Positions 1 through 7,073 of a DNA stretch of 64,000 bases are shown in pieces. The stretch lies in NCBI RefSeq assembly GCF_021533215.1, contig NZ_JAJNKA010000006.1, positions 62,001-126,000 of the forward strand. The letters are read 5' to 3'. Under the pieces are notes generated by a model. That model did not search any database, was not told the origin of the DNA, and worked only from the letters and a program-made list of their open reading frames with translations. This DNA comes from Portibacter lacus (GTDB lineage: Bacteria > Bacteroidota > Bacteroidia > Chitinophagales > Saprospiraceae). The number at the start of each line of letters is the position of its first letter. Within the stretch, counting starts at the first letter, position 1. The position numbers and the translations under genes were made by a program.

Positions 1-1464
1 ACAGGTGTTATTACAGGTACGCCTAATTTGATAGGGCAATTTGTAGTTGGTGTATGTGTGAAAGAATATAGAGATGGTGTTCTTCTCAGTAAAGTAAGCC
101 GAGATTTTCAATTCAATGTTACAGAATGTGAAAACTTTGTTTCAGCGAGTGTAAAACATGATGTTCAGATCGGACCTAATGAATATCAAGTGAATTCATG
201 TGGTGATTTTACAATTGATTTTATTAACGAATCACAAGATCCTGCCTTCATAGACGGGTATTTATGGAATTTTAATATTAATGGCAATATCGTAACGAGT
301 ACAGAAAAAGATATTTCCGTTACTTTTCCTGGTTTAGGAAATTTTAGCGGATCAATGATTGTAAATCCTGATGAAACAGATGATTTGTGTAAGGATACCG
401 CATATTTTGAAGTATTTGTATATCCAGATATTGAAGCAGATTATAGCTATTCATTTGATACATGTGTAGGTGGTCCGGTAAATTTTAGAGATTTGTCTGT
501 TTCTGGAGCTGGAAATATTCTAGCTTGGGAATGGGATTTTGATGATGGAGATTCATCCTTTGTTAAAAACCCAGCACACGCCTATCAGGAGCCAGGATCG
601 AAGGATGTAAGACTTATCGTTACAGATGCGAATGAGTGTCAAGATACTTTAGAGCAAACTTTCGAGTATTTGCCTGCTCCTCCGATCATTATCATAGAAC
701 CGAGTACCTTTTTCGGATGCTCGCCTGCTGAAATATTTTTCAATAATTTATCGACACCAGTAGATAGTACTTATGATATATTTTGGGACTTTGGTGATGG
801 AATGACATCGAATGAGATTAGTCCATATCATGTTTTCACTGAAGTAGGCCAATATGATGTCTCCGTAGAAATTATTTCGCCTATAGGTTGTGAAATAAGC
901 AAAGCTTTTAACAACCTAATAGAAGTGGATCTGAAGCCTGAAGCGGATTTTGATTTTTCTCCTGAAGAACCTAATTCACTGAATACAACGGTCCAGTTTT
1001 CGGATTTATCTACGAATGCTGTGAAATGGCAATGGGAGTTTGGTGAACAAGGTGCATCTTTTGAAAGAAATCCCAATTTCACATTTAGAGATACTGGGTT
1101 GCATGCCATTCAACTAGTTGCTTTTCATCCAAGTGGCTGTCCAGATACCATCACTAAAATAATCGACGTTACACCGTTTGTAAGTTACCAGATGCCTAAC
1201 GCATTTACGCCTAATGCAGATGGAACTAATGATTTATTCATGGGAAAAGGTATAATTTCTGGAATGTCGGAATTTGAATTGAGAATATTCAATAGATGGG
1301 GCGAGATGGTATTCGAGACTGATGATCCGTTAGAAGGATGGAATGGTCAAAAATACAATACTGGAGGACAGGCCCAATCAGGTGTATATGTATTCCAGTT
1401 AAGTTATAGGGATGCACGTGGGATGCTCTTCGAAAAGAAGGGATTTGCAACACTTATTAGATAA
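1..1464 (+). CDS. PKD-repeat surface protein, C-terminal part, with T9SS type B (gliding-motility) sorting domain
   Basis: The reading frame is open from the first base of the window, so the 5' end of the gene lies outside. The visible part has several PKD-type beta-sandwich domains with recognisable W-x-F-D/G-D-G cores (for example WDFDDGDSS and WDFGDGMTS), followed by a final domain beginning MPNAFTPNADGTNDLF and containing IFNRWGEMVFE and GVYVFQL. That final block is the gliding-motility-associated C-terminal domain used as a type B signal by the type IX secretion system. From this I infer a large cell-surface or secreted adhesin exported across the outer membrane by T9SS. The N-terminus, total length and ligand cannot be judged here. 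No terminator hairpin is seen after the stop; rplS follows on the same strand with its own promoter box. Confidence 0.88.
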   Translation, partial: TGVITGTPNLIGQFVVGVCVKEYRDGVLLSKVSRDFQFNVTECENFVSASVKHDVQIGPNEYQVNSCGDFTIDFINESQDPAFIDGYLWNFNINGNIVTSTEKDISVTFPGLGNFSGSMIVNPDETDDLCKDTAYFEVFVYPDIEADYSYSFDTCVGGPVNFRDLSVSGAGNILAWEWDFDDGDSSFVKNPAHAYQEPGSKDVRLIVTDANECQDTLEQTFEYLPAPPIIIIEPSTFFGCSPAEIFFNNLSTPVDSTYDIFWDFGDGMTSNEISPYHVFTEVGQYDVSVEIISPIGCEISKAFNNLIEVDLKPEADFDFSPEEPNSLNTTVQFSDLSTNAVKWQWEFGEQGASFERNPNFTFRDTGLHAIQLVAFHPSGCPDTITKIIDVTPFVSYQMPNAFTPNADGTNDLFMGKGIISGMSEFELRIFNRWGEMVFETDDPLEGWNGQKYNTGGQAQSGVYVFQLSYRDARGMLFEKKGFATLIR

Positions 1465-1522
1465 ATTTATATATATATCTTAAAAAAGTTTGATTTGTAT
1501 TAGCTAGATATAAAAATAAGTG

Positions 1523-1530
1523 TATCTTTG
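1523..1530 (+). promoter_or_regulatory. -7 promoter box of rplS
   Basis: TATCTTTG is a perfect match to the Bacteroidota TAnnTTTG element. The nearest TTTG (1494-1497) is about 25 bp upstream, wider than the usual -33 spacing, so only the -7 part is convincing. Transcription would begin near 1536, which rules out an in-frame start at 1520 and supports the ATG at 1556 for rplS. Confidence 0.65.
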
Positions 1531-1555
1531 CAGTCCAATTTCAAATGCATATAAT

Positions 1556-1912
1556 ATGGACGCTATAAAATTTGTACAGGAACAGTCTTCAGTGGCTAAT
1601 GATTTACCAGCTTTTAGATCTGGTGATAATATTTCTGTAAGTTATAAAATTGTGGAGGGAGATAAAGAAAGAATCCAGATTTTTAAAGGAGATGTGATTA
1701 AGATAAGTGGATTCGAAGGTTATAAAACTTTTACTGTTAGAAAAATGTCTAGTGGTGTAGGAGTAGAGAGAATCTTCCCAATGGGAAATCCTAACATCGT
1801 TGAAATCGTTATCAACAAGAGAGGTAAAGTAAGACGTTCTAAGTTATACTACCTTAGAGATCTTGTAGGTAAGAAAGCTAGAATTAAAGAAAGAAAGTTC
1901 CTCAAGAACTAA
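1556..1912 (+). CDS. rplS: Large ribosomal subunit protein bL19
   Basis: A 118-aa protein with the typical L19 layout. An N-terminal helix ([10 protein letters not shown]) is followed by the SH3-like barrel segment [13 protein letters not shown] and [15 protein letters not shown], then the conserved GVGVERIFP and the basic tail [23 protein letters not shown]. The family is normally about 115-120 residues. An in-frame start 36 nt upstream would add 12 residues unlike L19 and would lie before the predicted transcription start, so the ATG at 1556 is chosen. L19 sits at the interface of the 30S and 50S subunits. The gene appears monocistronic: its own -7 box lies upstream and a strong terminator follows. 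Confidence 0.97.
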   Translation: MDAIKFVQEQSSVANDLPAFRSGDNISVSYKIVEGDKERIQIFKGDVIKISGFEGYKTFTVRKMSSGVGVERIFPMGNPNIVEIVINKRGKVRRSKLYYLRDLVGKKARIKERKFLKN

Positions 1913-1938
1913 GAAAATAAATAGCTTTAATAGGCTGA

Positions 1939-1974
1939 GAGCTTATATCTGAAAATGGTATAAGCTCTTTTTTT
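1939..1974 (+). terminator. Rho-independent terminator after rplS
   Basis: A perfect 9-bp stem, GAGCTTATA (1939-1947) with TATAAGCTC (1959-1967), encloses an 11-nt loop and is followed directly by seven T residues. It ends the rplS transcript. Confidence 0.9.
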
Positions 1975-2034
1975 ATTGATAATTTTAAGATTTCTTGTTT
2001 AAACAATTATCATGAAATATTCGTTTTGGTTTTT

Positions 2035-2042
2035 TACCTTTG
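2035..2042 (+). promoter_or_regulatory. -7 box just upstream of the lipoprotein start
   Basis: TACCTTTG matches TAnnTTTG perfectly and ends only 4 nt before the ATG at 2047, so the predicted transcript would have almost no leader. No good -33 TTG is visible at 17-23 bp upstream, and the box also lies inside a 12-codon ORF (2012-2050), so its role is uncertain. Confidence 0.45.
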
Positions 2043-2046
2043 GATT

Positions 2047-2430
2047 ATGAATAAATACGCGAATCGGATTGTTTTTTTATTGGTGGTATTATTATTTGGT
2101 TGTAACTCGGATCAGAAATCTGGCGAAGCCTTAGATTTAGAAGGGAATTGGACCATTTATGAAGCATATCGAAATAACGATGTAACCACTACATTAGAGG
2201 ACGGCTACTTTAAGTTTTCAGACAGCTTAATGGAAACCAACATACTAGGAAGTCCGATATCAGGAAAGTATATCTTAGATGGGCATAACTTTACACACGA
2301 AAGTGAGCTTCCTGTAACATATGAAATAGATTCTTATGTTACAGATTCTATGGAGTTAAACACAGAAATTAGAGGTTTTAAGTTTAAATTTTTACTCCAT
2401 AAAACACTAGATACGATTCCAAGTAATTAA
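2047..2430 (+). CDS. Lipocalin-like lipoprotein
   Basis: 127 aa from the ATG at 2047. The N-terminus MNKYANRIVFLLVVLLFGC is a lipoprotein signal peptide with lipobox L-F-G-C (lipidated Cys19). The mature part begins a lipocalin-like barrel: LEGNWTIYEAYRNNDVTTTLEDGYFKF, then a short beta-rich stretch ending IRGFKFKFLLHK. This pattern of G-x-W, R-N, L-x-x-x-Y-F-x-F and a closing L-R-G-x-x-F-x-F is seen in small Bacteroidota lipocalin-like proteins that bind hydrophobic ligands; the ligand here is unknown. The gene lies 8 nt upstream of a TonB-dependent receptor and is probably co-transcribed, suggesting an outer-membrane pair. A TTG 21 nt upstream in frame is less likely because it would place seven extra residues before the signal peptide. 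Confidence 0.75.
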   Translation: MNKYANRIVFLLVVLLFGCNSDQKSGEALDLEGNWTIYEAYRNNDVTTTLEDGYFKFSDSLMETNILGSPISGKYILDGHNFTHESELPVTYEIDSYVTDSMELNTEIRGFKFKFLLHKTLDTIPSN

Positions 2431-2438
2431 CACACAAC

Positions 2439-4718
2439 ATGAGGAAATTATTCTTTTTTGCAGCAATGTTCTATTGCTGTTTGTTATCCAGTCAAGAATC
2501 AGCTGTGGTGCGTGGATACGTGCTCGATGGTGAGTCAGGAGAGCCAATCATTGCGGCTAATATTGTATTAGATGGACAGTCGCTAGGAACGACAACTGAT
2601 ATCGATGGTTTTTTCACTCTAGGAAAGGTAAATCCAGGCGCTAATAAATTGACGATAACTTATCTCGGATTTGATACCTTACAGTCAGAGTTTACGCTAC
2701 AACCAGGCGAAATTTATTTTAAGAACTATACACTGAATGAAAGTTCTGTAAACCTAGGAGTTGTCAATATTTCAGCAGCAAGGCAAACTGCTAGAACAGA
2801 GGTTCAGATATCGAAAATAAGTGTTGGCGCTAAAGAAATTCTGAAATTGCCTTCGATCGGTGGCGAAGCAGATATCGCACAATACCTGCAGATTATACCT
2901 GGTGTGATTTCCACAGGAGATCAAGGTGGGCAGATATTTATTCGGGGTGGTTCGCCTATACAAAACAAGATTTTACTTGATGGATTGACCATTTATAATC
3001 CTTTTCATTCAATAGGCTTCTTTTCTGTTTTTGAAACAGAATTAATAAGAAATGTCGATGTGTATACAGGAGGATTTAGTGCAGAATATGGTGGCCGGAT
3101 TTCTGCTATTGTAGATATTACCACAAGAGATGGGAACAAGAAGAGATTTGGCGGACAGGTTGCTGCTAATCCATTTCTATATAAAGCCTATTTCGAAGGG
3201 CCGATAGTGAAATATAAAGATGGCGGAGGAAGTACATCTTTTGTTTTTAGTACTAAGAATTCGATCATTGATAAAACAGCTGATATATTATATAAGCATG
3301 CTTCTTATAATGATAGTATAGGGCTGCCATTCCATTTTAATGATTTGTATGGTAAGTTAAGCTTTGTCAATGAGAATGGGAGTAAGCTTAATTTATTTGG
3401 ATTTAATTTTACAGATGGATATGATAATCCTTTAGTTGCGGATTTAAACTGGACCAATGCCGGTGGAGGTGCTGATTTTAAGCTTATTCCAGGAAACTCT
3501 AATTTTATCCTGAATGGTATGCTTGGTTATACCGATTACGGTATTAATTTGAATGAAGCTGATGGATCTCCAAGACAAAGTAGGATTAGAGGATTTACTG
3601 CGTTAATCGATTTTAATTTTTTCGGCAATCAAAGTGAATTAAATTACGGAGTAGAGTTCAATAGCTTTAACACCCAGTTTAAATTTCAGAACCCATTTAA
3701 AATTATCCTAGGACAAGAACAAAACACAACAGAAGTAGCAGCCTTTGCTAAATATCGATATGTGCTTAGTAACTTGATCCTTGAGGGATCATTTAGGTTG
3801 CAATATTATGCGTCGCTAGGTGAGTTTTCTCCAGAACCTAGGTTAGCATTGAAGTATAATGTTACAGATTATCTAAGGTTCAAATTGGCAGCAGGAATGT
3901 ATTCCCAGAATTTGCTGGCTTCATCTAATGAAAGAGATGTGGTGAATCTATTTACAGGCTTTCTAAGCGGGCCAGAAGAACAAATATTTGAATTAGGAAG
4001 TAATACCGTTGCGGACAAAAATATACAGACAGCGAATCATGCCGTAGCAGGTATAGAAATAGATCTGAATAGTCAATTGAGTATAAATATAGAAGGTTAT
4101 TACAAGGATTTCTCACAGATTATTATCGTCAATAGAAATAAGGTTCAAGCTTCTGATCCTAATTTCTCTACCGAAGAGGGTAGTGCATATGGTTTCGACG
4201 TGGCATTAGATTATAAGTATGCTAATTTTTCTTTCAAAACAAATTATGCACTAGGATATGTTTTCAGATATGATGGAGAACAAACCTATCCACCTGTTTT
4301 TGATAGAAGGCATAATGTCAATGTATTAACTAATTATGAATTCGGAGGTGATAAGAGTTGGGAAGCGAGTATAAGATGGAACTTGGGGTCTGGATTCCCT
4401 TTTACCAGAACACAGGGATTCTATAATTTTAATCCATTTTCGGATGGACTGGGGACGAATTATGTTCAAGAAAATCCTGAGAATATAGGGATCTTATATG
4501 AGGACGATAGAAATGCTGGAAGGCTGCCATATTATCATAGATTAGACCTAAGTTTAGCTAAGATAATCACCTTTACAGAGTACTTTAATATGAAAATAGA
4601 CGCGAGTGTAACGAATGTTTACAATCGTCAAAATATATTTTATTTTGACAGAGTGACCTATAATAGGGTGAATCAGTTACCTATTCTTGCAAGTTTAGGC
4701 ATGAAAATAAACTTTTAG
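2439..4718 (+). CDS. TonB-dependent outer-membrane receptor with carboxypeptidase-regulatory-like N-domain
   Basis: 759 aa. Signal peptide at residues 1-18, then a CarboxypepD_reg-like beta-sandwich (about 22-105; VRGYVLDGESGEPIIAANI, TTTDIDGFFTL). Next is a plug domain (about 118-230; LPSIGGEADIAQYLQIIPG, IFIRGGSPIQNKILLDG, NVDVYTGGFSAEYGGRISAI), then a 22-strand-type barrel to a C-terminal aromatic residue (LGMKINF). Such receptors import siderophores, vitamins or oligomers using TonB-ExbBD energy. No SusD partner is adjacent, so it is not a typical SusC glycan importer. The 8-nt gap to the upstream lipocalin-like lipoprotein suggests co-expression. The substrate cannot be told from sequence. 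Confidence 0.92.
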   Translation: MRKLFFFAAMFYCCLLSSQESAVVRGYVLDGESGEPIIAANIVLDGQSLGTTTDIDGFFTLGKVNPGANKLTITYLGFDTLQSEFTLQPGEIYFKNYTLNESSVNLGVVNISAARQTARTEVQISKISVGAKEILKLPSIGGEADIAQYLQIIPGVISTGDQGGQIFIRGGSPIQNKILLDGLTIYNPFHSIGFFSVFETELIRNVDVYTGGFSAEYGGRISAIVDITTRDGNKKRFGGQVAANPFLYKAYFEGPIVKYKDGGGSTSFVFSTKNSIIDKTADILYKHASYNDSIGLPFHFNDLYGKLSFVNENGSKLNLFGFNFTDGYDNPLVADLNWTNAGGGADFKLIPGNSNFILNGMLGYTDYGINLNEADGSPRQSRIRGFTALIDFNFFGNQSELNYGVEFNSFNTQFKFQNPFKIILGQEQNTTEVAAFAKYRYVLSNLILEGSFRLQYYASLGEFSPEPRLALKYNVTDYLRFKLAAGMYSQNLLASSNERDVVNLFTGFLSGPEEQIFELGSNTVADKNIQTANHAVAGIEIDLNSQLSINIEGYYKDFSQIIIVNRNKVQASDPNFSTEEGSAYGFDVALDYKYANFSFKTNYALGYVFRYDGEQTYPPVFDRRHNVNVLTNYEFGGDKSWEASIRWNLGSGFPFTRTQGFYNFNPFSDGLGTNYVQENPENIGILYEDDRNAGRLPYYHRLDLSLAKIITFTEYFNMKIDASVTNVYNRQNIFYFDRVTYNRVNQLPILASLGMKINF

Positions 4719-4740
4719 TAAATTATAAATAAAATAATAT

Positions 4741-4748
4741 TACCTTTG
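4741..4748 (+). promoter_or_regulatory. -7 promoter box of rpsP
   Basis: TACCTTTG is a perfect TAnnTTTG match lying 73 nt before the rpsP ATG. It predicts an unusually long leader for this genome, where many boxes sit within 20 nt of the start codon. No clear -33 TTG is seen. Confidence 0.65.
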
Positions 4749-4760
4749 CAGCCGAAAAAT

Positions 4761-4791
4761 CCCACCGTCCGCTTGAATCGGATTAACTGGG
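4761..4791 (+). promoter_or_regulatory. Predicted structured 5' leader of rpsP
   Basis: Within the predicted untranslated leader, CCCA (4761-4764) can pair with TGGG (4788-4791). Inside it GTCCG (4767-4771) pairs with CGGAT (4779-4783, one G-U pair) around a 7-nt loop. A two-tier hairpin in a ribosomal protein leader could be a site for autoregulation. This rests only on visible complementarity. Confidence 0.3.
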
Positions 4792-4821
4792 TATGGTTTA
4801 ACCAAATAAATTTTAGCAGAA

Positions 4822-5475
4822 ATGCCAGTAAAAATTAGATTGGCCAGAAGGGGCCGAAGAAAAAGACCTTTTTATCACATCGTTGTGGCTGATTCAAGAT
4901 CACCGAGAGATGGTAAATTTATTGAGAACATTGGTTCATACAATCCGATGACAAGTCCAGCAACGATCGAATTAGATCAGGATAAAGCATTAGAGTGGAT
5001 GGAGAAAGGTGCTCAACCTACAGAAACAGCAAGAGCTATTTTACGATTTAAAGGAGTTCTTTATAAGAAACACCTTAAAAGAGGTGTGGATAAAGGCGCA
5101 TTTACTGCTGAAAAAGCAGATGAGATGTGGACCGCTTGGATCGCAGCTAAGGATGAAAAAATTGCTGCAAGAAAAGCAAAATCGGCACAAGATAAATTAG
5201 ACAGATGGGCTGCAATTAGTGGTGTTCCAGGTGCTATGCCTGTAGCTGAAACAGCGGAAGCTGATGCAGCAGATGCATTTAATGAAGAAGCAGCTCCTGA
5301 AGTTGCTGAAGAAGCTCCAGCTGCTGAAGAAGCACCTGTGGCTGAAGAAGCACCTGCAGTAGAAGAAGCTCCAGTTGCAGAAGAAACTCCTTTAGCAGAA
5401 GTTCCAGCTGGTGATGCACCTGCAGGAGAAGAAGTTAAAGATGAAGCAGAAGCTGCAGCGAAAGACGAAGAGTAA
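4822..5475 (+). CDS. rpsP: Small ribosomal subunit protein bS16 with long Ala/Glu/Pro-rich tail
   Basis: 217 aa. Residues 1-80 are a typical S16 core: MPVKIRLARRGRRKRPFYHIVVADSR.SPRDGKFIENIGSYNP, then KALEWMEKGAQPTETARAIL. The core binds 16S rRNA in the 30S body. It is followed by a basic helix (about 85-130) and a low-complexity acidic tail (about 150-217) made of imperfect repeats of AEEAP and related units. Bacteroidota S16 proteins are often extended to about 180 residues, but this tail is long, and its repeated codons (gctgaagaagc-type units) make it prone to slippage. The gene has its own promoter box and terminator, so it is transcribed alone rather than with rimM or trmD as in many bacteria. 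Confidence 0.96.
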   Translation: MPVKIRLARRGRRKRPFYHIVVADSRSPRDGKFIENIGSYNPMTSPATIELDQDKALEWMEKGAQPTETARAILRFKGVLYKKHLKRGVDKGAFTAEKADEMWTAWIAAKDEKIAARKAKSAQDKLDRWAAISGVPGAMPVAETAEADAADAFNEEAAPEVAEEAPAAEEAPVAEEAPAVEEAPVAEETPLAEVPAGDAPAGEEVKDEAEAAAKDEE

Positions 5476-5487
5476 TTTAAGATAATG

Positions 5488-5512
5488 TAATGATTTTAAG
5501 CATAAATCATTA
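5488..5512 (+). repeat. Inverted repeat downstream of rpsP
   Basis: TAATGATTT (5488-5496) and AAATCATTA (5504-5512) form a perfect 9-bp A/T-rich stem with a 7-nt loop. No T tract follows, so it is not a standard terminator by itself. It may protect the 3' end of the message that ends at the next hairpin. Confidence 0.5.
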
Positions 5513-5540
5513 TATTTACAACTGTACAAGAAATTTTCGA

Positions 5541-5574
5541 ACCTAGTAAGGCTTAATTGTCTTACTAGGTTTTG
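5541..5574 (+). terminator. Rho-independent terminator after rpsP
   Basis: A perfect 10-bp stem, ACCTAGTAAG (5541-5550) with CTTACTAGGT (5561-5570), encloses a 10-nt loop and is followed by a short T-rich run. Confidence 0.85.
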
Positions 5575-5610
5575 ATTTATTAAATGCAACCCACATAAAT
5601 ATTATTTCTA

Positions 5611-6999
5611 ATGGAGAAACTAACAGATAAATACATTAAGCAACTTGATGAAATTGCAGAAGCTATTCAGAATTCAGAAGAGTTAGCAGCATATATAGAA
5701 GAGGAAGAAGAGGAGCAGTATAATGAGTTAAGAGAGAAATTTGAACCATATATTCAGGAAGTTTATCAAGAAGTAGCAGCTACCGATCCTTTACAGATCG
5801 TATCTTTAGAGAAAAAACTGCTGGATGAGAAGTTCGAAGGATTATATTTATCAAGAGTGATCGGTTATGCAGTATTAAGAGGTGAAGTCAACGAAGATTT
5901 TAAATACATTAGACCACAGAATCATTTTAAAGATATTTTACTAGCTGTTGCCAATTCTAGCAATTTCGATGTTTTGAAAAATAGAGTAGGACAGGCTGTA
6001 CAATTAGGATTTGCACTAAGTTCTGATATTTGGATTACAAATATCATGAATACCATAAAAAATAAAAGAGTAATCTACTTTCTGGAGTCTCAGAAATTAG
6101 AGAAATATAGAGATGTAAGAAATAGAAGAACTGGAAATGTAAAATTTGCTAAGCAGTTTGAAAGTTTGAACTACTACACTGCTGAGTTTCCTAAAACAGT
6201 TGGAAGACTTAAAATTCTAGCTCCATCATTAAAAAGTTTCTTGTTCTACAGATCAGAGCATAAATTGAATAATGAAAGTCTATATGCTCACATTAAGCAA
6301 TTATTAGAAAATGATGCTTTCTACAGCCAGAAAGAATTTATAGAACTGATGCTTCTTATTGGTTTGTATTATGATCTTCCAGAAGATATTCAAGAAGTTT
6401 ATAAAAAGACGCTGAATAAAGTTAGATCGACTCATCAGGATTTCGATGAAGCATTTTTTAGTTTACTTGAAGAAATGCAGGATAGCAAGCATGTAATTAG
6501 TGCTGAAAATCAAAAGAGGTTCTCTGAATTAGTAGATAAAACTAAGAAGGATGAGCTTAGTAAATACATCAAAACCCTTGACATCATTAATGCGAATGGG
6601 TACGAAGATGAATCTGCAATTGATGCTGCTAGAGATTATTACTACCAGCACGCAGGATTATCTATTCAAAATAGATGTTTGAGAAACGCGATTTTCGCAA
6701 ATTTCAGAAGAGTATTCAATAATTTAATTCCATCTGAATATAGTGAGTACTTTGAATTGAATAAAACAATTGTTAATTATATCAATATCTTCTCTAATCA
6801 GAAGTTCAACCAAGATGTAAAAGACCTAAGTCTTACCTACATTAAGAAACTTCTTAGATTTTATACGGATAAGAGAGGTAGAGATTACCAAGACATTAAA
6901 AAGTTTGTGACAACAACTTTCTTAGATCTTGGATTTATGAAAGAAAAAGAGCTTAAAGAACTCTTTAAAACGAAGAGAAAGAAAAAAGTAGTTGAGTAA
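5611..6999 (+). CDS. Conserved-looking protein of unknown function, predicted helical
   Basis: 462 aa, ATG start. I do not recognise a named domain. The protein looks soluble and almost entirely alpha-helical: there is no signal peptide or membrane segment, an acidic run lies near the N-terminus (EEEEEEQYNELREKFE, about residues 31-46), and a strongly basic C-terminus ends KTKRKKKVVE. Charged residues dominate throughout with few Gly or Pro, so a helical-repeat scaffold is possible. It stands alone between two terminators, after rpsP, with no functional neighbour to suggest a job. Codon usage and base composition resemble the surrounding core genes, giving no sign of recent transfer. Confidence 0.8.
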   Translation: MEKLTDKYIKQLDEIAEAIQNSEELAAYIEEEEEEQYNELREKFEPYIQEVYQEVAATDPLQIVSLEKKLLDEKFEGLYLSRVIGYAVLRGEVNEDFKYIRPQNHFKDILLAVANSSNFDVLKNRVGQAVQLGFALSSDIWITNIMNTIKNKRVIYFLESQKLEKYRDVRNRRTGNVKFAKQFESLNYYTAEFPKTVGRLKILAPSLKSFLFYRSEHKLNNESLYAHIKQLLENDAFYSQKEFIELMLLIGLYYDLPEDIQEVYKKTLNKVRSTHQDFDEAFFSLLEEMQDSKHVISAENQKRFSELVDKTKKDELSKYIKTLDIINANGYEDESAIDAARDYYYQHAGLSIQNRCLRNAIFANFRRVFNNLIPSEYSEYFELNKTIVNYINIFSNQKFNQDVKDLSLTYIKKLLRFYTDKRGRDYQDIKKFVTTTFLDLGFMKEKELKELFKTKRKKKVVE

Positions 7000-7026
7000 T
7001 TTTAATTCTTCTAACTTAGAAAATAT

Positions 7027-7063
7027 AAAACCCAGCAACTGGTAAAGTTGCTGGGTTTTTTTA
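7027..7063. terminator. Bidirectional terminator between convergent genes
   Basis: AAAACCCAGCAAC (7027-7039) pairs perfectly with GTTGCTGGGTTTT (7047-7059) over 13 bp with a 7-nt loop. A T run follows on the plus strand and an A run precedes it, so it can end transcription from both the 462-aa gene and the minus-strand fucosidase gene. Confidence 0.9.
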
Positions 7064-7073
7064 TTGCTTTTTA

